Part shown: in pieces, positions 52,966-64,000 of the stretch | Layout of the letters: the number at the start of each line of letters is the position of its first letter | Position numbering within the stretch: position 1 is the first letter of the stretch | NCBI GenBank assembly: GCA_015178975.1 | Contig: WHVD01000044.1 | Coordinates: forward strand, 310,001 to 374,000 | Direction: 5' to 3' | From: Hysterangium stoloniferum | Lineage: Eukaryota; Basidiomycota; Agaricomycetes; Hysterangiales; Hysterangiaceae | Length of the DNA stretch: 64,000 bases | The notes under the pieces: generated by a model | Told to the model about the DNA's origin: nothing | The model's input: only the letters and a program-made list of their open reading frames with translations | Databases searched by the model: none | Position numbers and translations under genes: made by a program

Positions 52966-53217
52966 GCATTGCTTTAGCCTCTTTAAGCTCGTCCAATTGG
53001 CTCGTTCTTTGGTACATGTGTTTATCTTCTTGCAACAATATCCCTTCGGCCAGTGGGGTAGTTCAAAATTGTCGTCCGCTTCATCAGATCAAAGGTTGGC
53101 GCCAGCTGGCGTTGAGGTTTATTCCTACATAAAGTGGAGGATGAATCGATAATAAAGATATACACCATCCTGACGGAAATGATAGGCGATGGTGCTTGAC
53201 AGCAATATCTCGCAGTC
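52966..53217. repeat. About 260-bp repeat, copy 2 of 2
   Basis: Counterpart of 50745-51003 in the same orientation, roughly 85-90% alike by eye. The solo LTR at 51187-51731 lies between the two copies. Confidence 0.8.
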
Positions 53218-53823
53218 TTTCGTTCTTATTAATGTGTGCAGCAACAGAGAGAAATTAAATACAATTTAGTTGTACTACAAATCACATAGACAGGCCGTAA
53301 TCCTTCAAGATCCCCCGGATTGTCGATAATGACCTGTTTGTGGCGAACTTGGTAATAGCGTTCACCTCATTTGGGTGGCAATGTTTGGTCCTGATATCCA
53401 GGAGCCCTCCACAAAAACCGGATTTCAAGTGGGAAATTGAAGTAGCATTGCCATGCACCTTCTGTTAAATGGGTGACTTGAGGAAGAGTGGTAACAATAT
53501 TGATTTGGCGCTGCCATCTGTACTGTCGGTTCAAAACTACTACTACTACATAATTGTCGTTTATTGTTATAATAATATCGGGCTCAAATTATGCAATTTG
53601 CGTGCTGGGAACATTCTTCTTCGAATCTATCGCTGCGTCCTCTTTGGAATTTTTAAGATTTGTCTTTAAGTCCGCCACCTGATGAGCTGTCACATCTGTC
53701 ACATCCTCATAAATCCCTCTCCTCTTCCACTAGCACGCCCGTCATCAACCGCGACTAAATACTTTTAATAAATATGAGCGTACGTAGTAAGTGGTATCAG
53801 GCGATTTAATTTCATTGATACAG
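53218..53823. other. Unassigned interval before the ISWI pseudogene
   Basis: No gene recognised. ATGAGCGTACGTAGTAAGTGG at 53774 followed by TTGATACAG could be the remains of a first exon and intron of the ISWI-like gene downstream. Confidence 0.35.
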
Positions 53824-56800
53824 ACTCTCGCACCACCCCCTGGTATCGAAGAGGACAAGTTAAGTGATGTAATTCCCGATAGTAATGATATCTCCCGCCA
53901 GGTAAATTCTTTTTTTCACGTCACATACGTGTTTTATGTTTTTTAACTTGATATTTTATTAGGTGAGCGAACGTCCGTATGAGGACCTAAGCTTGCACTC
54001 GGCCATTGAGGGCCAAGAAAGCAAAATGGACGAATTGGAATCTGATTTGGAGGCACCCGAAGGGGCAAGAAAAAATGTGGCGTTATATGTTGTTGTATTA
54101 ATGGCTCTAAATTAATCGCACTTGACGCGTTTTTCTCCCAGTTTCCTGATGAGCCAGTGTCACCATCCCGGGTCACCCAACAGGTTCAAGCAGCCGAAAA
54201 GCGGCAGAAGCGGAGTGTCAGGAAGGGTCAAGAGGGAGAACTTGTTAATAACAGGAAAGAAATGGATAAGGCGAAGGTATTTTGGACGTGATTTATGAAT
54301 GTTCGCCTGCATTTATTGATGCGCTTCGGATAGATTACGGATTCTATCAAGCGATACTCATACCCGCTTGGACAGACAGATATTTTCCGTCATTTTGTAG
54401 ATGTAAAGGTTCGTTAGTACTGGTTAAGACTCCTATTTTACTCTCTGACTTGTTTGCAGCGCGCTCGAGAACCTGAGTATGCAGCGCTGATGGACGCGCA
54501 GCCTAAGCCAAAAGGTCGTGGGCGGAAAAAGGCTACGTAAGTACTTGTGCATTGTGTTCTACACGTGTTCGACGCGATTGATTTATCTGTTACATTTGTA
54601 GCGCTGATAATGACAAACAACATCGGAAAAGTGAAAAGGAAGAGGACGAAGAAATGTTGAAAGGTGGAGAGCGGGCGGTTGACAGCGATGATCAACCATT
54701 TGTCTTTGAGGACTCGCCACCATGCACGTGTTTTATGCATCTTTTATACTGTCTATGACACTAATACTTGGCACCAGTCATTCACGGAGGGAAAATGCGT
54801 GACTACCAGATTCAAGGGCTTAACTGGATGGTATCGCTGCATCATAACGGTCTTAATGGTATTCTGGCAGACGAGATGGGTCTTGGAAAAACCCTTCAAA
54901 CTGTCTCCTTTTTGGCTTACCTCAAGCACTACTGAGATATGTCCGGACCACATCTTATCGTGGTCCCAAAGAGTACATTGCAAAACTGGGCGCGAGAGTT
55001 TGCAAAATGGGCACCCGACTTTGAAGTTGTAGTTCTGACTGATACCAGAGAAGAAAGGGTCCGTGTACTGTATTCATGGACGTTTGTCACAGCCACTGAC
55101 CAGACGACCTGTAGGCGGAGATTGTTGCTTCACGGCTACTGCCTCAGAAATTCGAAGTTTGTATCACCTCTTATGAGATGTGTCTCCGAGAGAAGAACGT
55201 ATTCAAGAAGTTTTCCTTTTCATACATCGTGATCCACGAAGCCCACCGGATTAAAAATGTCGACTCTATTCTCTCCCAGATTGTGCGCATATTCATTTCC
55301 CGTGGTCGGATGCTCATCACCGGTACACCACTCCAAAACAACCTCCAAGAACTCTTTTCACTCCTCAACTTCATCTGTCTGGAGATCTTCTCGGACTTTA
55401 AAGATTTGGATAGTTTCTTGCACAAGGATGATAAATCGGGATCGGGGGAGGATGCGAGCAAGAAGGTTGTGGAAGCTTTGCATAAGATTCTGCGCCCGTT
55501 CTTGCTCCGGAGGGCGAAGTTGATGTAGAGAAAAACCTTTTGCCTAGTGAGTGTTTTCAAGATTATGCTGATGGAGACGAGTCTGAATTGCATACCTAGA
55601 AAAGGAAGTCAATATATACGTCGGTCTAACTGACATGCAAAGGAAATGGTATCGATCAGTGCTAGAGAAAGATATAGATGCTGTAACCGGTATGTCCGCA
55701 CACCGCTCGGTTGTGCACTTGAATCTAATGGAAGCTTAAGCTTGAGTGGTAAGAAGGAAGGTAAGACGAGGCTGATGAACATCGTCATGCAACTTCGAAA
55801 AGGTTGGGAGTTGTCTTCTCATTGTCTTTGTGGACGATACTGATACCTCCCTCATGCAGTCACTTGCCACCCATACTTGTTTGATGGATCTGTCTGTCTC
55901 TATGCTATCGTGTTACTTAGTTGTTCTTACACTCCGGATCCCTTAGGAACCTGGCCCTCCCTACACGACCGATGAGCACCTCATAGACAACTGCGGCAAA
56001 ATGATTATCCTAGACAAGCTCCTACACCAAATGAAAGCCAAAGGCTCTCGCGTTTTCGTATTCAGTCAAATGAGTCGTGTCCTAGACATTTTAGAAGACT
56101 ATTATACATTCCGGCGGTATCGTGCGTAATCTGTCTCTAGTTGTTCTCGTCTGCCATTCTGACTATCCGGTTTCATACAGCACATTGTAGAATAGACGGG
56201 GGTACAGCCCACGAAGACCGAATAGCTGCCATTGATGAATACAATCGCCCTGGTAGCGAGAAGTTCGTATTCCTTTTGATGACTGCCGATATTGTCGTCT
56301 TGTATGACAGCGATTGGTTAGTATATGATGTTTTACCGTTTGGACCTCTTAAAAAACGCCGTTCTTCGTTATTTAGGAACCCCCAAGCCGACCTACAGGC
56401 TATGGATCGTGCCCATCGTATTGGACAGACGAAACAGGTCTACGTTTTCCGGCTGATTACCGAGGTAGGGAATTCCCTTTGCTTTGGACTGGATACGTCG
56501 TCATAATTTATGCTGACTTTTTCGTAGAATTCAGTCGAGGAGCGTATGCTTGAGAGGGCTGCACAAAAGCTTCGACTGGATCAACTGGTCATCCAACAAG
56601 GCCACACGAAGATCACGAAAGGTAACATGTGCTACTGCCTGCTGTGGTTTGATAAAGTACTCACATGCACTTTATTCAGCCACAAATAAAGAAGAGCTTC
56701 TCGATATTATCCACCATGGTGCCGAGAAGATTGTCAACTCAAATGACGAGTATGTAATTCCTTTCCCCTGAATTTTGAAGCTCATAAAATACGATAGTCT

Positions 56801-56957
56801 TCTTGTAAACGCCGATATCGATGAGATCATTCATCGTGGTGAGGAACGTACGGAAGAAATCAATAAAAAATACGCAGAATTGAGCATCGATGATTCGAAC
56901 AACTTCAAATCTGACTTCAGCATTAAGTAGTGGGAGGGCGAAGAATTCGGTAGCAAG
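53824..56957 (+). pseudogene. ISWI/SNF2-family chromatin remodeller pseudogene
   Basis: Exons with plausible introns follow ISWI order. There is an N-terminal region (APPPGIEEDKLSDVIPDSND, then SERPYEDLSLHSAIEGQES), helicase motif I ([19 protein letters not shown], about 54865) and LIVVPKSTLQNW (about 54953). Motif II reads YIVIHEAHRIKN (about 55228), where the usual DEAH is HEAH. Then come [38 protein letters not shown] (about 56043), [20 protein letters not shown] (about 56380) and ERTEEINKKYAELSIDDSNN (about 56845). Damage includes TGA after LKHY near 54931, a frame change and stop near 55520, loss of part of the motif before [12 protein letters not shown], and TAG at 56927. The HAND-SANT-SLIDE end is missing. 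A working copy presumably exists elsewhere. Confidence 0.9.
53993..54403 (+). repeat. Left arm of a 411-bp inverted repeat
   Basis: This part of the ISWI-like 5' region is repeated in inverted orientation at 57393-57802 with high identity (for example CATTGAGGGCCAAGAAAGC and TGATTTATGAATGTTCGCCT on both). The arms are separated by about 3 kb holding the rest of the pseudogene. Confidence 0.9.
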
Positions 56958-57392
56958 GTACATGCTGTCATCGCCTTCTTTGACTGTGTATCTTGTTTAC
57001 ATCGCCGTCTTTAATCCTAGAACAAATCCCTTGAAGTAGCTACATGATTTCAGTTTGACATCATTCATGATTTCATTCCTATGTAATTCCTATACTTTCT
57101 TCTTGTGTGACTTTTTTGTGGGTACCACTGCTACTACATTCCAATTGACTGACGCAACGATTTTACATCTGCGACTACAACCAGAGAACGACACCTTTCC
57201 ATCTTGGTAAATCATCTTGATAACAGAAGATCTCATTCAAAAAGGTAAGCCCGATTCACATTAAATATACATCATATATACAAGTTGACATGGCATAATT
57301 TAGCAGAACTGAACCAAGCACAATTACATAGGCATCTAATTCCTATACCTTCTTCTTCTTGTGTGACTTTTTTGCAGGTGCCACTGCTACTG
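56958..57392. other. Interval between pseudogene end and inverted arm
   Basis: No gene. CTTCTTGTGTGACTTTTTTG with following CCACTGCTACT occurs at about 57098-57139 and again at about 57351-57390, a direct repeat about 255 bp apart that borders the inverted arm. Confidence 0.5.
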
Positions 57393-57802
57393 CATCTACA
57401 AAATGATGGAAAAGATCTGTCTGTCCAAGCAGGTATGAGTATTGCTTGATAGAATCCGTAATCTATCTGAAGCGCATCAATAAATGCAGGCGAACATTCA
57501 TAAATCATGTCCAAAATACCTTCGCCTTATCCATTTCTTTCCTGTTATTAACAAGTTCTCCCTCTTGACCCTTCCTGACACTCCGCTTCTGCCGCTTTTC
57601 GGCTGCTTGAACCTGTTGGGTGACCCGGGATGGTGACACTGGCTCATGAGGAACTGGGAGAAAAACGTGTCAAGTGTGATTAATTTAGAGCCATTAATAC
57701 AACAACATATAACACCACATTTTTTCTTACCCCTTCGGGTGCCTCCAAATCAGATTCCAATTCATCCATTTTGCTTTCTTGGCCCTCAATGGCCGAGTGC
57801 AA
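57393..57802 (-). repeat. Right arm of the inverted repeat (second ISWI 5' fragment)
   Basis: Inverted copy of 53993-54403. Where the left arm has a GC donor (GGGGCAAGAAAAAATG at about 54062), this arm keeps GT (GGGGTAAGAAAAAATG on the minus strand). This copy is therefore closer to the ancestral sequence at that site. Confidence 0.88.
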
Positions 57803-58307
57803 GGGGCTATAGGAAAGTGCCGTGCAGGGTGTCGTGCAAGTGCCACAACATGTTTCTTTTTTCAAAATCAGTAGATACTTCGTCAATTTTGTATTGAAAA
57901 TTACCAAAATAAAATTATATTTGACATTATATCATCAAAACATGAGCACTGTTACACCTGTCATTGTTCCAAAGGTTAATCAAGCTACATTATTCTCGAT
58001 GATGGAATGTGTCCTGCAAAGAATCCAATGAAACAACTGTACTAGCTAAACATGTGTTCAAGGCCGGCAAATACCACTTGAAATTGATATCTCTTGAAGT
58101 TAATTCTGCTGTAGCCACTGCAGTGTTGTAGTTATTTGTGCAGATCTAAATATGACTCTCAGTGAGTGATAAACCTTCACTGTGATATATATTGTTATCT
58201 ACCTAAATATGACTAAAGTAAACTATTACAGCTGTTTCAGGTACATAGTGTGGAGTTTGAAAATCAATAAAAAAATTCTGCTTTGGTCCCAAAAATATAC
58301 TGCCATG
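57803..58307. other. Unassigned AT-rich interval
   Basis: About 500 bp, AT-rich, with no gene or repeat that I recognise. Confidence 0.4.
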
Positions 58308-58911
58308 TGTGAAGAGTGGTGGAAGTTCTAACTGTTCTACATATATATGAAGAATATTGACTGTTTAGGTACGACACGAAGATGTATTGACTACTTAGTT
58401 CAATATGGTTGAGTGAAATAGCTATCTAAAGTAGAGTAGAGAGCTAAAACGAATAAAGGGAATCAACTGTTAAGTACGATTTTGAATGACTGCTCAAGTG
58501 TAGAAGAGAGTAACGAGAGAGTTGAATAATAGAGTAGCGTGGATGTAGTCTGCGCGGATTGAGATATAGATGGAGTTTCAACTGGTACAATTTGAAACTC
58601 TGATTGCATAGATAGTTAAAGCCCATATGTGACGGTCGAGACGATACCTCAATCACAACTTACAGGACACTAATGGGTGTCAGGGTAAGTCGTGGTTGTG
58701 GGGTAAAAAGTGTCTGAGTTCTAACTACAGGTGCTAGAATACATAAGTCTAGAGTGTATGTGCCCACAAGAGTTGATGTATCGCATACATAGGTTGTCGA
58801 ACTAAATATAAGTGTATAATAAAATAGAGAGAAAGTAGAAATAATAATGGAAATATAGTATGGGCTCATCCAGACTATATTTCCTGAGTATATTTCGCCA
58901 TACCTCTCACA
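58308..58911 (-). repeat. Solo LTR of Ty3/Gypsy family B
   Basis: 604 bp, TGTGAAGAGTGG to ACCTCTCACA, flanked by CCATG (58303-58307) and CTATG (58912-58916), a duplication with one mismatch. It ends seven bases before the start of the third Tc1-like transposon. Confidence 0.88.
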
Positions 58912-58918
58912 CTATGTA

Positions 58919-60256
58919 CAGTGCCTCAAAAAACCCTTCTCATGTTTTATATTTCAGATGTATATTCCATGTAATTCAAAGAATAAAAATGGAAAAAATA
59001 TCAAAGATATTTGTGAATATACTCTATCATATCTAGATTGTGGAAGTACAATACCATTACAAAATCTCCAAGTATGGAAATTTTGCAAATATTTATATAC
59101 ATACAAGAGATTCATGAGAAGGATTTTTTTGTGGCAAGTTTGATGACTATAAGTGCTTATAGTCATGTGACTTTGTTGATTTTTTACTTCCAGTTGGGTC
59201 CTATCAACAAAATCATATGATGTCACATGACCATGTTGTACTGGAGTATAAATATATGGCTTTTAGCAACCAGCAATGCCCCAAATCCCAAAATGCGCAC
59301 TTTATCTCTTGCCAGCCAGAATCATATCCTCTCATTGCTTGATGTTAGCCATTCAGCTAGCCACATTGCAGCTTCTACTGGTCATAGCATTTCCACAGTC
59401 TCTGAGCTTTGCTCTAAGCATCGTTCTCATCTCTCAAAGTCCATTGGTGGTCGTCCCTCAAAGCTTTCCCCTACCAACATTTACTATGCACAGCGCCTTA
59501 TCAGCTCTGGGAAGGCTGACACTGCTGTTGATGTGACCAAAGCCCTTAAGGAATCTCACCAACCAGTCCATCTCTACCCAAACTGTGTGCAATAGTCTCA
59601 AGATGGTTGGGATGAAGGCTGTGATGAAGAAGAAAAAGCCCCTTCTCAGCAAGAAGCATAGGAAGGCAAGGATGGACTTTGCTATAGCACATCAGCATTG
59701 GACTGTGGAGGACTGGAAGAAGGTGGTATGGTCTGATGAAACCAAAATCAACAGGTTGGGGTCAGATGGGAGGAAGTGGGTCTGGAAAAAGGCTGGGGAG
59801 GGCTTGAGTAACAGGCTGGTTCAGGAGACTCAGAAGTTTGGAGGAGGATCTGTGATGGTATGGGGGTGCATGCTGTGGGAAGGACCTGGGTATGCTTGCA
59901 AGATAGATGGGAGGATGGATGGAGATCTTTATCTCAAGATTATGGAGGAGGACCTTCAAGCCAGCCTCAACTATTATAGAAAATCTGTGGGTGATGTTAT
60001 CTTCCAGCAAGACAATGACCCCAAACATACCTGCAAGAAGGCCCAGACTTGGTTTCAAAATAATAATTTCAATGTCCTCCCATGGCCAGCACAATCTCCA
60101 GACCTCAACCCCAGTGTACCAAAAGGGATACTGGAGTTGTGGGTGGAGGAGGAGTGGAGCAAGATTGATGCAGAGGTGTGTCAGAATTTGATTGGGAGTA
60201 TGCCTAGGAGGGTTGCAGCTGTGTTGAAGGCAAAGGGTGGCTATACCAAGTACTGA
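58919..60256 (+). mobile_element. Third Tc1/mariner-like transposon, right end not found
   Basis: Starts CAGTGCCTCAAAAAACCC after a TA (58917-58918), the expected form of a Tc1/mariner left end, and contains a transposase (59293-60256). I could not find the matching inverted end downstream of 60256. A GGAGGCACC word near 60266 is too short to count. The element may be truncated at its right end. Confidence 0.72.
59293..60256 (+). pseudogene. Tc1-like transposase lacking the third catalytic acid
   Basis: ATG 59293 starts a helix-turn-helix domain (ASQNHILSLLDVSHSASHIA, STVSELCSKHRSHLSKS). A frame change at about 59590 leads to the long second frame with VVWSDETKINRLGSDG (first D), IFQQDNDPKHTCKKAQ (second D) and WPAQSPDLNPSVPKGILELW. 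In this last motif the usual IEHLWxxLKKRL segment is missing, so the third catalytic E is absent. It ends MPRRVAAVLKAKGGYTKY at 60256. It is the best-preserved transposase of the three but is catalytically dead by deletion. Confidence 0.9.
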
Positions 60257-60956
60257 ATATAACACTGGAGGCACCCCAAGATTTTTGGAGTTGCAAAACC
60301 TTCAGAAAATCTTGCTATTTGGCCAAATTTGCTAAGCATTCTTTGAACTGAAAAACTGTTTGAAAATCTTGAGTTTTAGTAGGTTTTTCTGAGGACAAAA
60401 ATTGTATCTGAAAACCCTAAAAATGTTGATCAGGAAATTCTAAGGAAACATTGTGGAAATAGCCTATTTTCTGTGGATTTTCTAAATAGGAAAATTCTTA
60501 AAAAACCCTGGGTTTTGTTAGGGTTTTTCCACCCAACAGAATTCTATGAAAACTGTAATAATTTGCCTAGAGAAATCAATTGAAAACCACATATTTCTAC
60601 TCAATTTTTCTGCTCAGGGAATTGGGTGAAAACTATAATTTTTTACCAGGAAAATCTTGTGCCAAGACAATGTTTTGTTAATGTTTTGTCAAGGGGAAAA
60701 CCCATAATGAAATTGACAATTTAATTATATGGGAAATCATTGAATAATTATAGATTTTAATAAGATTTTCCTTGGCCACAAACATTATGGAAATTCAAAA
60801 AATGTGTTGGTGAAATTTTGAAGAAATTAACATTTTCGCATGAGTGTCTTAAAGGTTTTTCAAGATGAGAAACCTTGAACTGATTTTTCCTGATTGAGCA
60901 TGATTCACAATTGTTTGGAATGGTACAGTGGGATTTACAAATATTTAAGAGGATTG
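60257..60956. other. AT-rich interval, no gene
   Basis: About 700 bp rich in GAAAATCTT, AAAACC and GGTTTTTC words, suggestive of a simple decayed repeat. No coding or RNA gene seen. Confidence 0.45.
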
Positions 60957-63217
60957 TTTTAGATTCAGGTAGATTCTTTTAGATTCAGATAGATTCTTTG
61001 AGATTCAGATAGATTCTCTTAGATTCAGATAGATTCTTTTAGATTCAGATAGATTCTTTTAGATTCAGATAGATGCTTTTAGATTCAGATAGATTCTTTT
61101 AGATTCAGATAGATGCTTTTAGATTCAGATAGATGCTTTTAGATTCAGATAGATGCTTTTAGATTCAGATAGATGCTTTTAGATTCAGATAGATTCTTTT
61201 AGATTCAGATAGATTCTTTTAGATTCAGATAGATTCTTTTAGATTCAGATAGATTCTTTTAGATTCAGATAGATTCTTTTAGATTCAGATAGATTCTTTT
61301 AGATTCAGATAGATTCTTTTAGATTCAGATAGATTCTTTTAGATTCAGATAGATTCAGATAGATTCAGATAGATTCAGATAGATTCTTTTAGATTCACAT
61401 AGATTCAGATAGATTATTTTAGATTCAGGTAGATTCTTGTAGATTCAGGGAGATTCTTTTAGATTCAGATAGATTCTTTTAGATTCAGATAGATTCTTTT
61501 AGATTCAGATAGATTCTTTTAGATTGACATAGATTCAGATAGATTCTTTTAGATTGACATAGATTCAGATAGATTCTTTTAGATTGACATAGATTCAGAT
61601 AGATTCTTTTAGATTGACATAGATGCAGATAGATTATTTTAGATTCAGGTAGATCCTTGTAGATTCAGATAGATTCTTTTAGATTCACATAGATTCTTTT
61701 AGATTCAGGTAGATTCTTTTAGATTCACATAGATTCAGATAGATTCTTTTAGATTCTTTTAGATTCTTTTAGATTCAGATAGATTCTTTTAGATTCAGGT
61801 AGATTCTTGTAGATTCAGGTAGATTCTTTTAGATTCAGATAGATTGTTTTAGATTCACATAGATTCTTTTAGATTCAGATAGATTCTTTTGGATTCAGAT
61901 AGATTCTTTTAGATTCAGATAGATTCTTTTAGATTCAGATAGATTCTTTTAGATTCAGATAGATTCTTTTAGATTCAGATAGATTCTTTTAGATTCACAT
62001 AGATTCTTTTAGATTCAGATAGATTCTCTTAGATTCAGATAGATTCTTTTAGATTCAGATAGATTCTTTCAGATTCACATAGATTCAGATAGATTCTGTT
62101 AGATTGACATAGATGCAGATAGATTATTTTAGATTCAGGTAGATTCTTGTAGATTCACATAGATTCTTTTAGATTCAGGTAGATTCTTTTAGATTCACAT
62201 AGATTCAGATAGATTCTTTTAGATTCTTTTAGATTCAGATAGATTATTTGAGATTCAGGTAGATTCTTGTAGATTCAGGTAGATTCTTTTAGATTCAGGA
62301 TAGATTCTTTTAGATTCACATAGATTCTTGTAGATTCAGGGAGATTCTTTTAGATTCAGATAGATTCTTTTAGATTCAGATAGATTCTTTTAGATTCAGA
62401 TAGATTCTTTTAGATTCAGATAGATTCTTTTAGATTCAGATAGATTCTTTTAGATTCAGATAGATTCTTTTAGATTCAGATAGATTCTTTTAGATTCAGA
62501 TAGATTCTTTTAGATTCAGATAGATTCTTTTAGATTCAGATAGATTCTTTTAGATTCAGATAGATTCTTTTAGATTCAGATAGATTCTTTTAGATTCACA
62601 TCGATTCAGATAGATTCAGATAGATCCAAATAGACTCTTTTAGATTCACATAGATTCAGGTAGATTCTTTTAGATTCACATATATTCTTTTAGATTCAGA
62701 TAGATTCTTTTAGATTCACATAGATTCTTTTAGATTCAGATAGATTATTTTAGATTCAGGTAGATTCTTGTAGATTCAGATAGATTCTTTTACATTCAGA
62801 TAGATTATTTTAGATTCACATAGATTCAGATAGATTCTTTTACATTCAGATAGATTCTTGTAGATTCACATAGATTCTTTTAGATTCACATAGATTCTTT
62901 TAGATTCACATAGATTCTTTTAGATTCAGGTAGATTCTTTTAGATTCAGATAGATTCAGATAGATTCAGATAGATTCAGATAGATTCAGATAGATTCAGA
63001 TAGATTCAGATAGATTCACATAGATTCACATAGATTCACATAGATTCACATAGATTCACATAGATTCACATAGATTCAGATAGATTCAGATAGATTCAGA
63101 TAGATTCACATAGATTCACATAGATTCACATAGATTCACATAGATTCACATAGATTCAGATACATAGATTCTCTTAGATTCACATAGACTCTTTTAGATT
63201 CACATAGATTCTTTTAT
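60957..63217 (+). repeat. Satellite with 10-bp period, AGATTCNNNN
   Basis: About 2.26 kb of the unit AGATTC plus a variable tetranucleotide, most often TTTT or AGAT, also ACAT, AGGT and TTGT. AGATTCAGAT and AGATTCTTTT mostly alternate, giving a 20-bp higher order, with blocks of pure AGATTCAGAT and AGATTCACAT near 62940-63150. Rare one-base slips occur (near 62300). No coding capacity. Confidence 0.95.
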
Positions 63218-64000
63218 GGTTTAGGGTGAATCTAAAAGAATCTAAAAGAATCTATCTGAATCTCAAACAATCTATCTGAATCTATGTGAATCTAAAAGAA
63301 TCTACCTGAATCTAAAAGAATCTATCTGAATCTCAAAGAATTTATCTGAATCTAAGAGAATCTACCTGAATCTAAAATAATCTATCTGAATCTATGTGAA
63401 TCTGAAAAGAATCTATCTGAATCCAAAAGAATCTATCTGAATCTCTCTGAATCTTTGTGAATCTATGTGAATCTATGTGAATCTATCTGAATCTATGTGA
63501 ATCTAAAAGAATCTATCTGAATCTAAAAGAATCTAAAAGAATCTATGTGAATCTAAAAGAATCTATCTGAATCTAAAAGAATCTATCTGAATCTAAAAGA
63601 ATCTATGTGAAGCTATGTGAAGCTAAAAGAATCTATCTGAACCTAAAAGAATCTATCTGAATCCAAAAGAATCTATCTGAATCTAAAAGAATCTACCTGA
63701 ATCTACAAGAATCTACCTGAATCTAAAATAATCTATCTGAATCTAAAAGAATTTCAAAGAATCTATCTGAATCTATGTGAATCTAAAAGAATCTACCTGA
63801 ATCTAAAAGAATCTATGTGAATCTAAAAGAATCTATCTGAATCTACAAGAATCTACCTGAATCTAAAATAATCTATCTGCATCTAGTCAATCTAAAAGAA
63901 TCTATCTGAATCTAAAAGAATCTATCTGAATCTAAAAGAATCTATCTGAATCTAAAAGAATCTATCTGAATCTAAAAGAATCTATCTGAATCTAAAAGAA
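63218..64000 (-). repeat. Same satellite in inverted orientation, cut by window end
   Basis: After a short junction (TTATGGTTTAGGGTGAATC, about 63214-63232) the array continues as the reverse complement, GAATCTAAAAGAATCTATCT, to the last base. The array certainly extends beyond the window. Confidence 0.95.

Noticed and set aside
60257-60300. Right inverted end of the third Tc1-like transposon (GGAGGCACC near 60266)
   Set aside because: Only about seven bases match the left end, the position is too close to the stop codon, and no TA-flanked CACTG end was found.
63214-63232. Telomere repeat at the satellite junction
   Set aside because: Only a single TTTAGGG is present. A true telomere or fusion should show an array of such units.

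Overview
This window looks like a repeat-rich stretch of a basidiomycete genome, most likely Agaricomycetes. The evidence is one host gene with a DUF6535-type multi-spanning membrane domain (a family typical of Agaricomycetes), short GT-AG introns of about 45-60 nt, chromovirus-type Ty3/Gypsy elements, Tc1/mariner elements and an ISWI-like remodeller relic. I cannot name the species.

Layout. 1-6400: a broken + strand Ty3/Gypsy element carrying a solo LTR and a Tc1-like transposon. 6401-7752: low-complexity and unassigned sequence. 7753-30000: a four-level nest. Element A (gag remnant plus LTR) was split by element B (8696-29693, minus strand, duplication GCTAG). B was split by a solo LTR (13517-14147, CCTTA) and by a very long LTR 'L1' (15870-25866, AGTTC). 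L1 was split by a whole-looking chromovirus C (15883-23588, ATTAG) with 720-bp LTRs. 30027-39281: a second Tc1-like element and an older LTR 'D', each split by a further copy of the long LTR (L2, L3), then L4, which is split by a solo C LTR. Every level is supported by 5-bp target duplications that I could read.

39590-47171 is the host island and the most interesting part: two minus-strand genes built from 29 tandem, nearly identical 166-bp units. Each unit is a 117-nt exon coding exactly one 39-residue HEAT repeat plus a 49-nt (sometimes 47-nt) intron. All exons are phase 1-1, so units can be gained or lost without breaking the frame. The upstream gene starts with a DUF6535-like membrane domain; the second starts directly with HEAT units. 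Repeats differ mainly in one short inter-helix loop, and blocks of units are shared between the two genes. This recalls fast-evolving fungal non-self recognition repeat proteins, but here each repeat is its own exon.

47172-53700 is gene-poor, with decayed duplicated segments, one solo LTR (51187-51731) and a tiny Tc1 relic. 53824-57802 holds an ISWI/SNF2 pseudogene with a 411-bp inverted copy of its own 5' part downstream. 58308-60256 holds a solo LTR next to a third Tc1-like transposon. 60957-64000 is a 10-bp-period satellite that switches strand near 63220.
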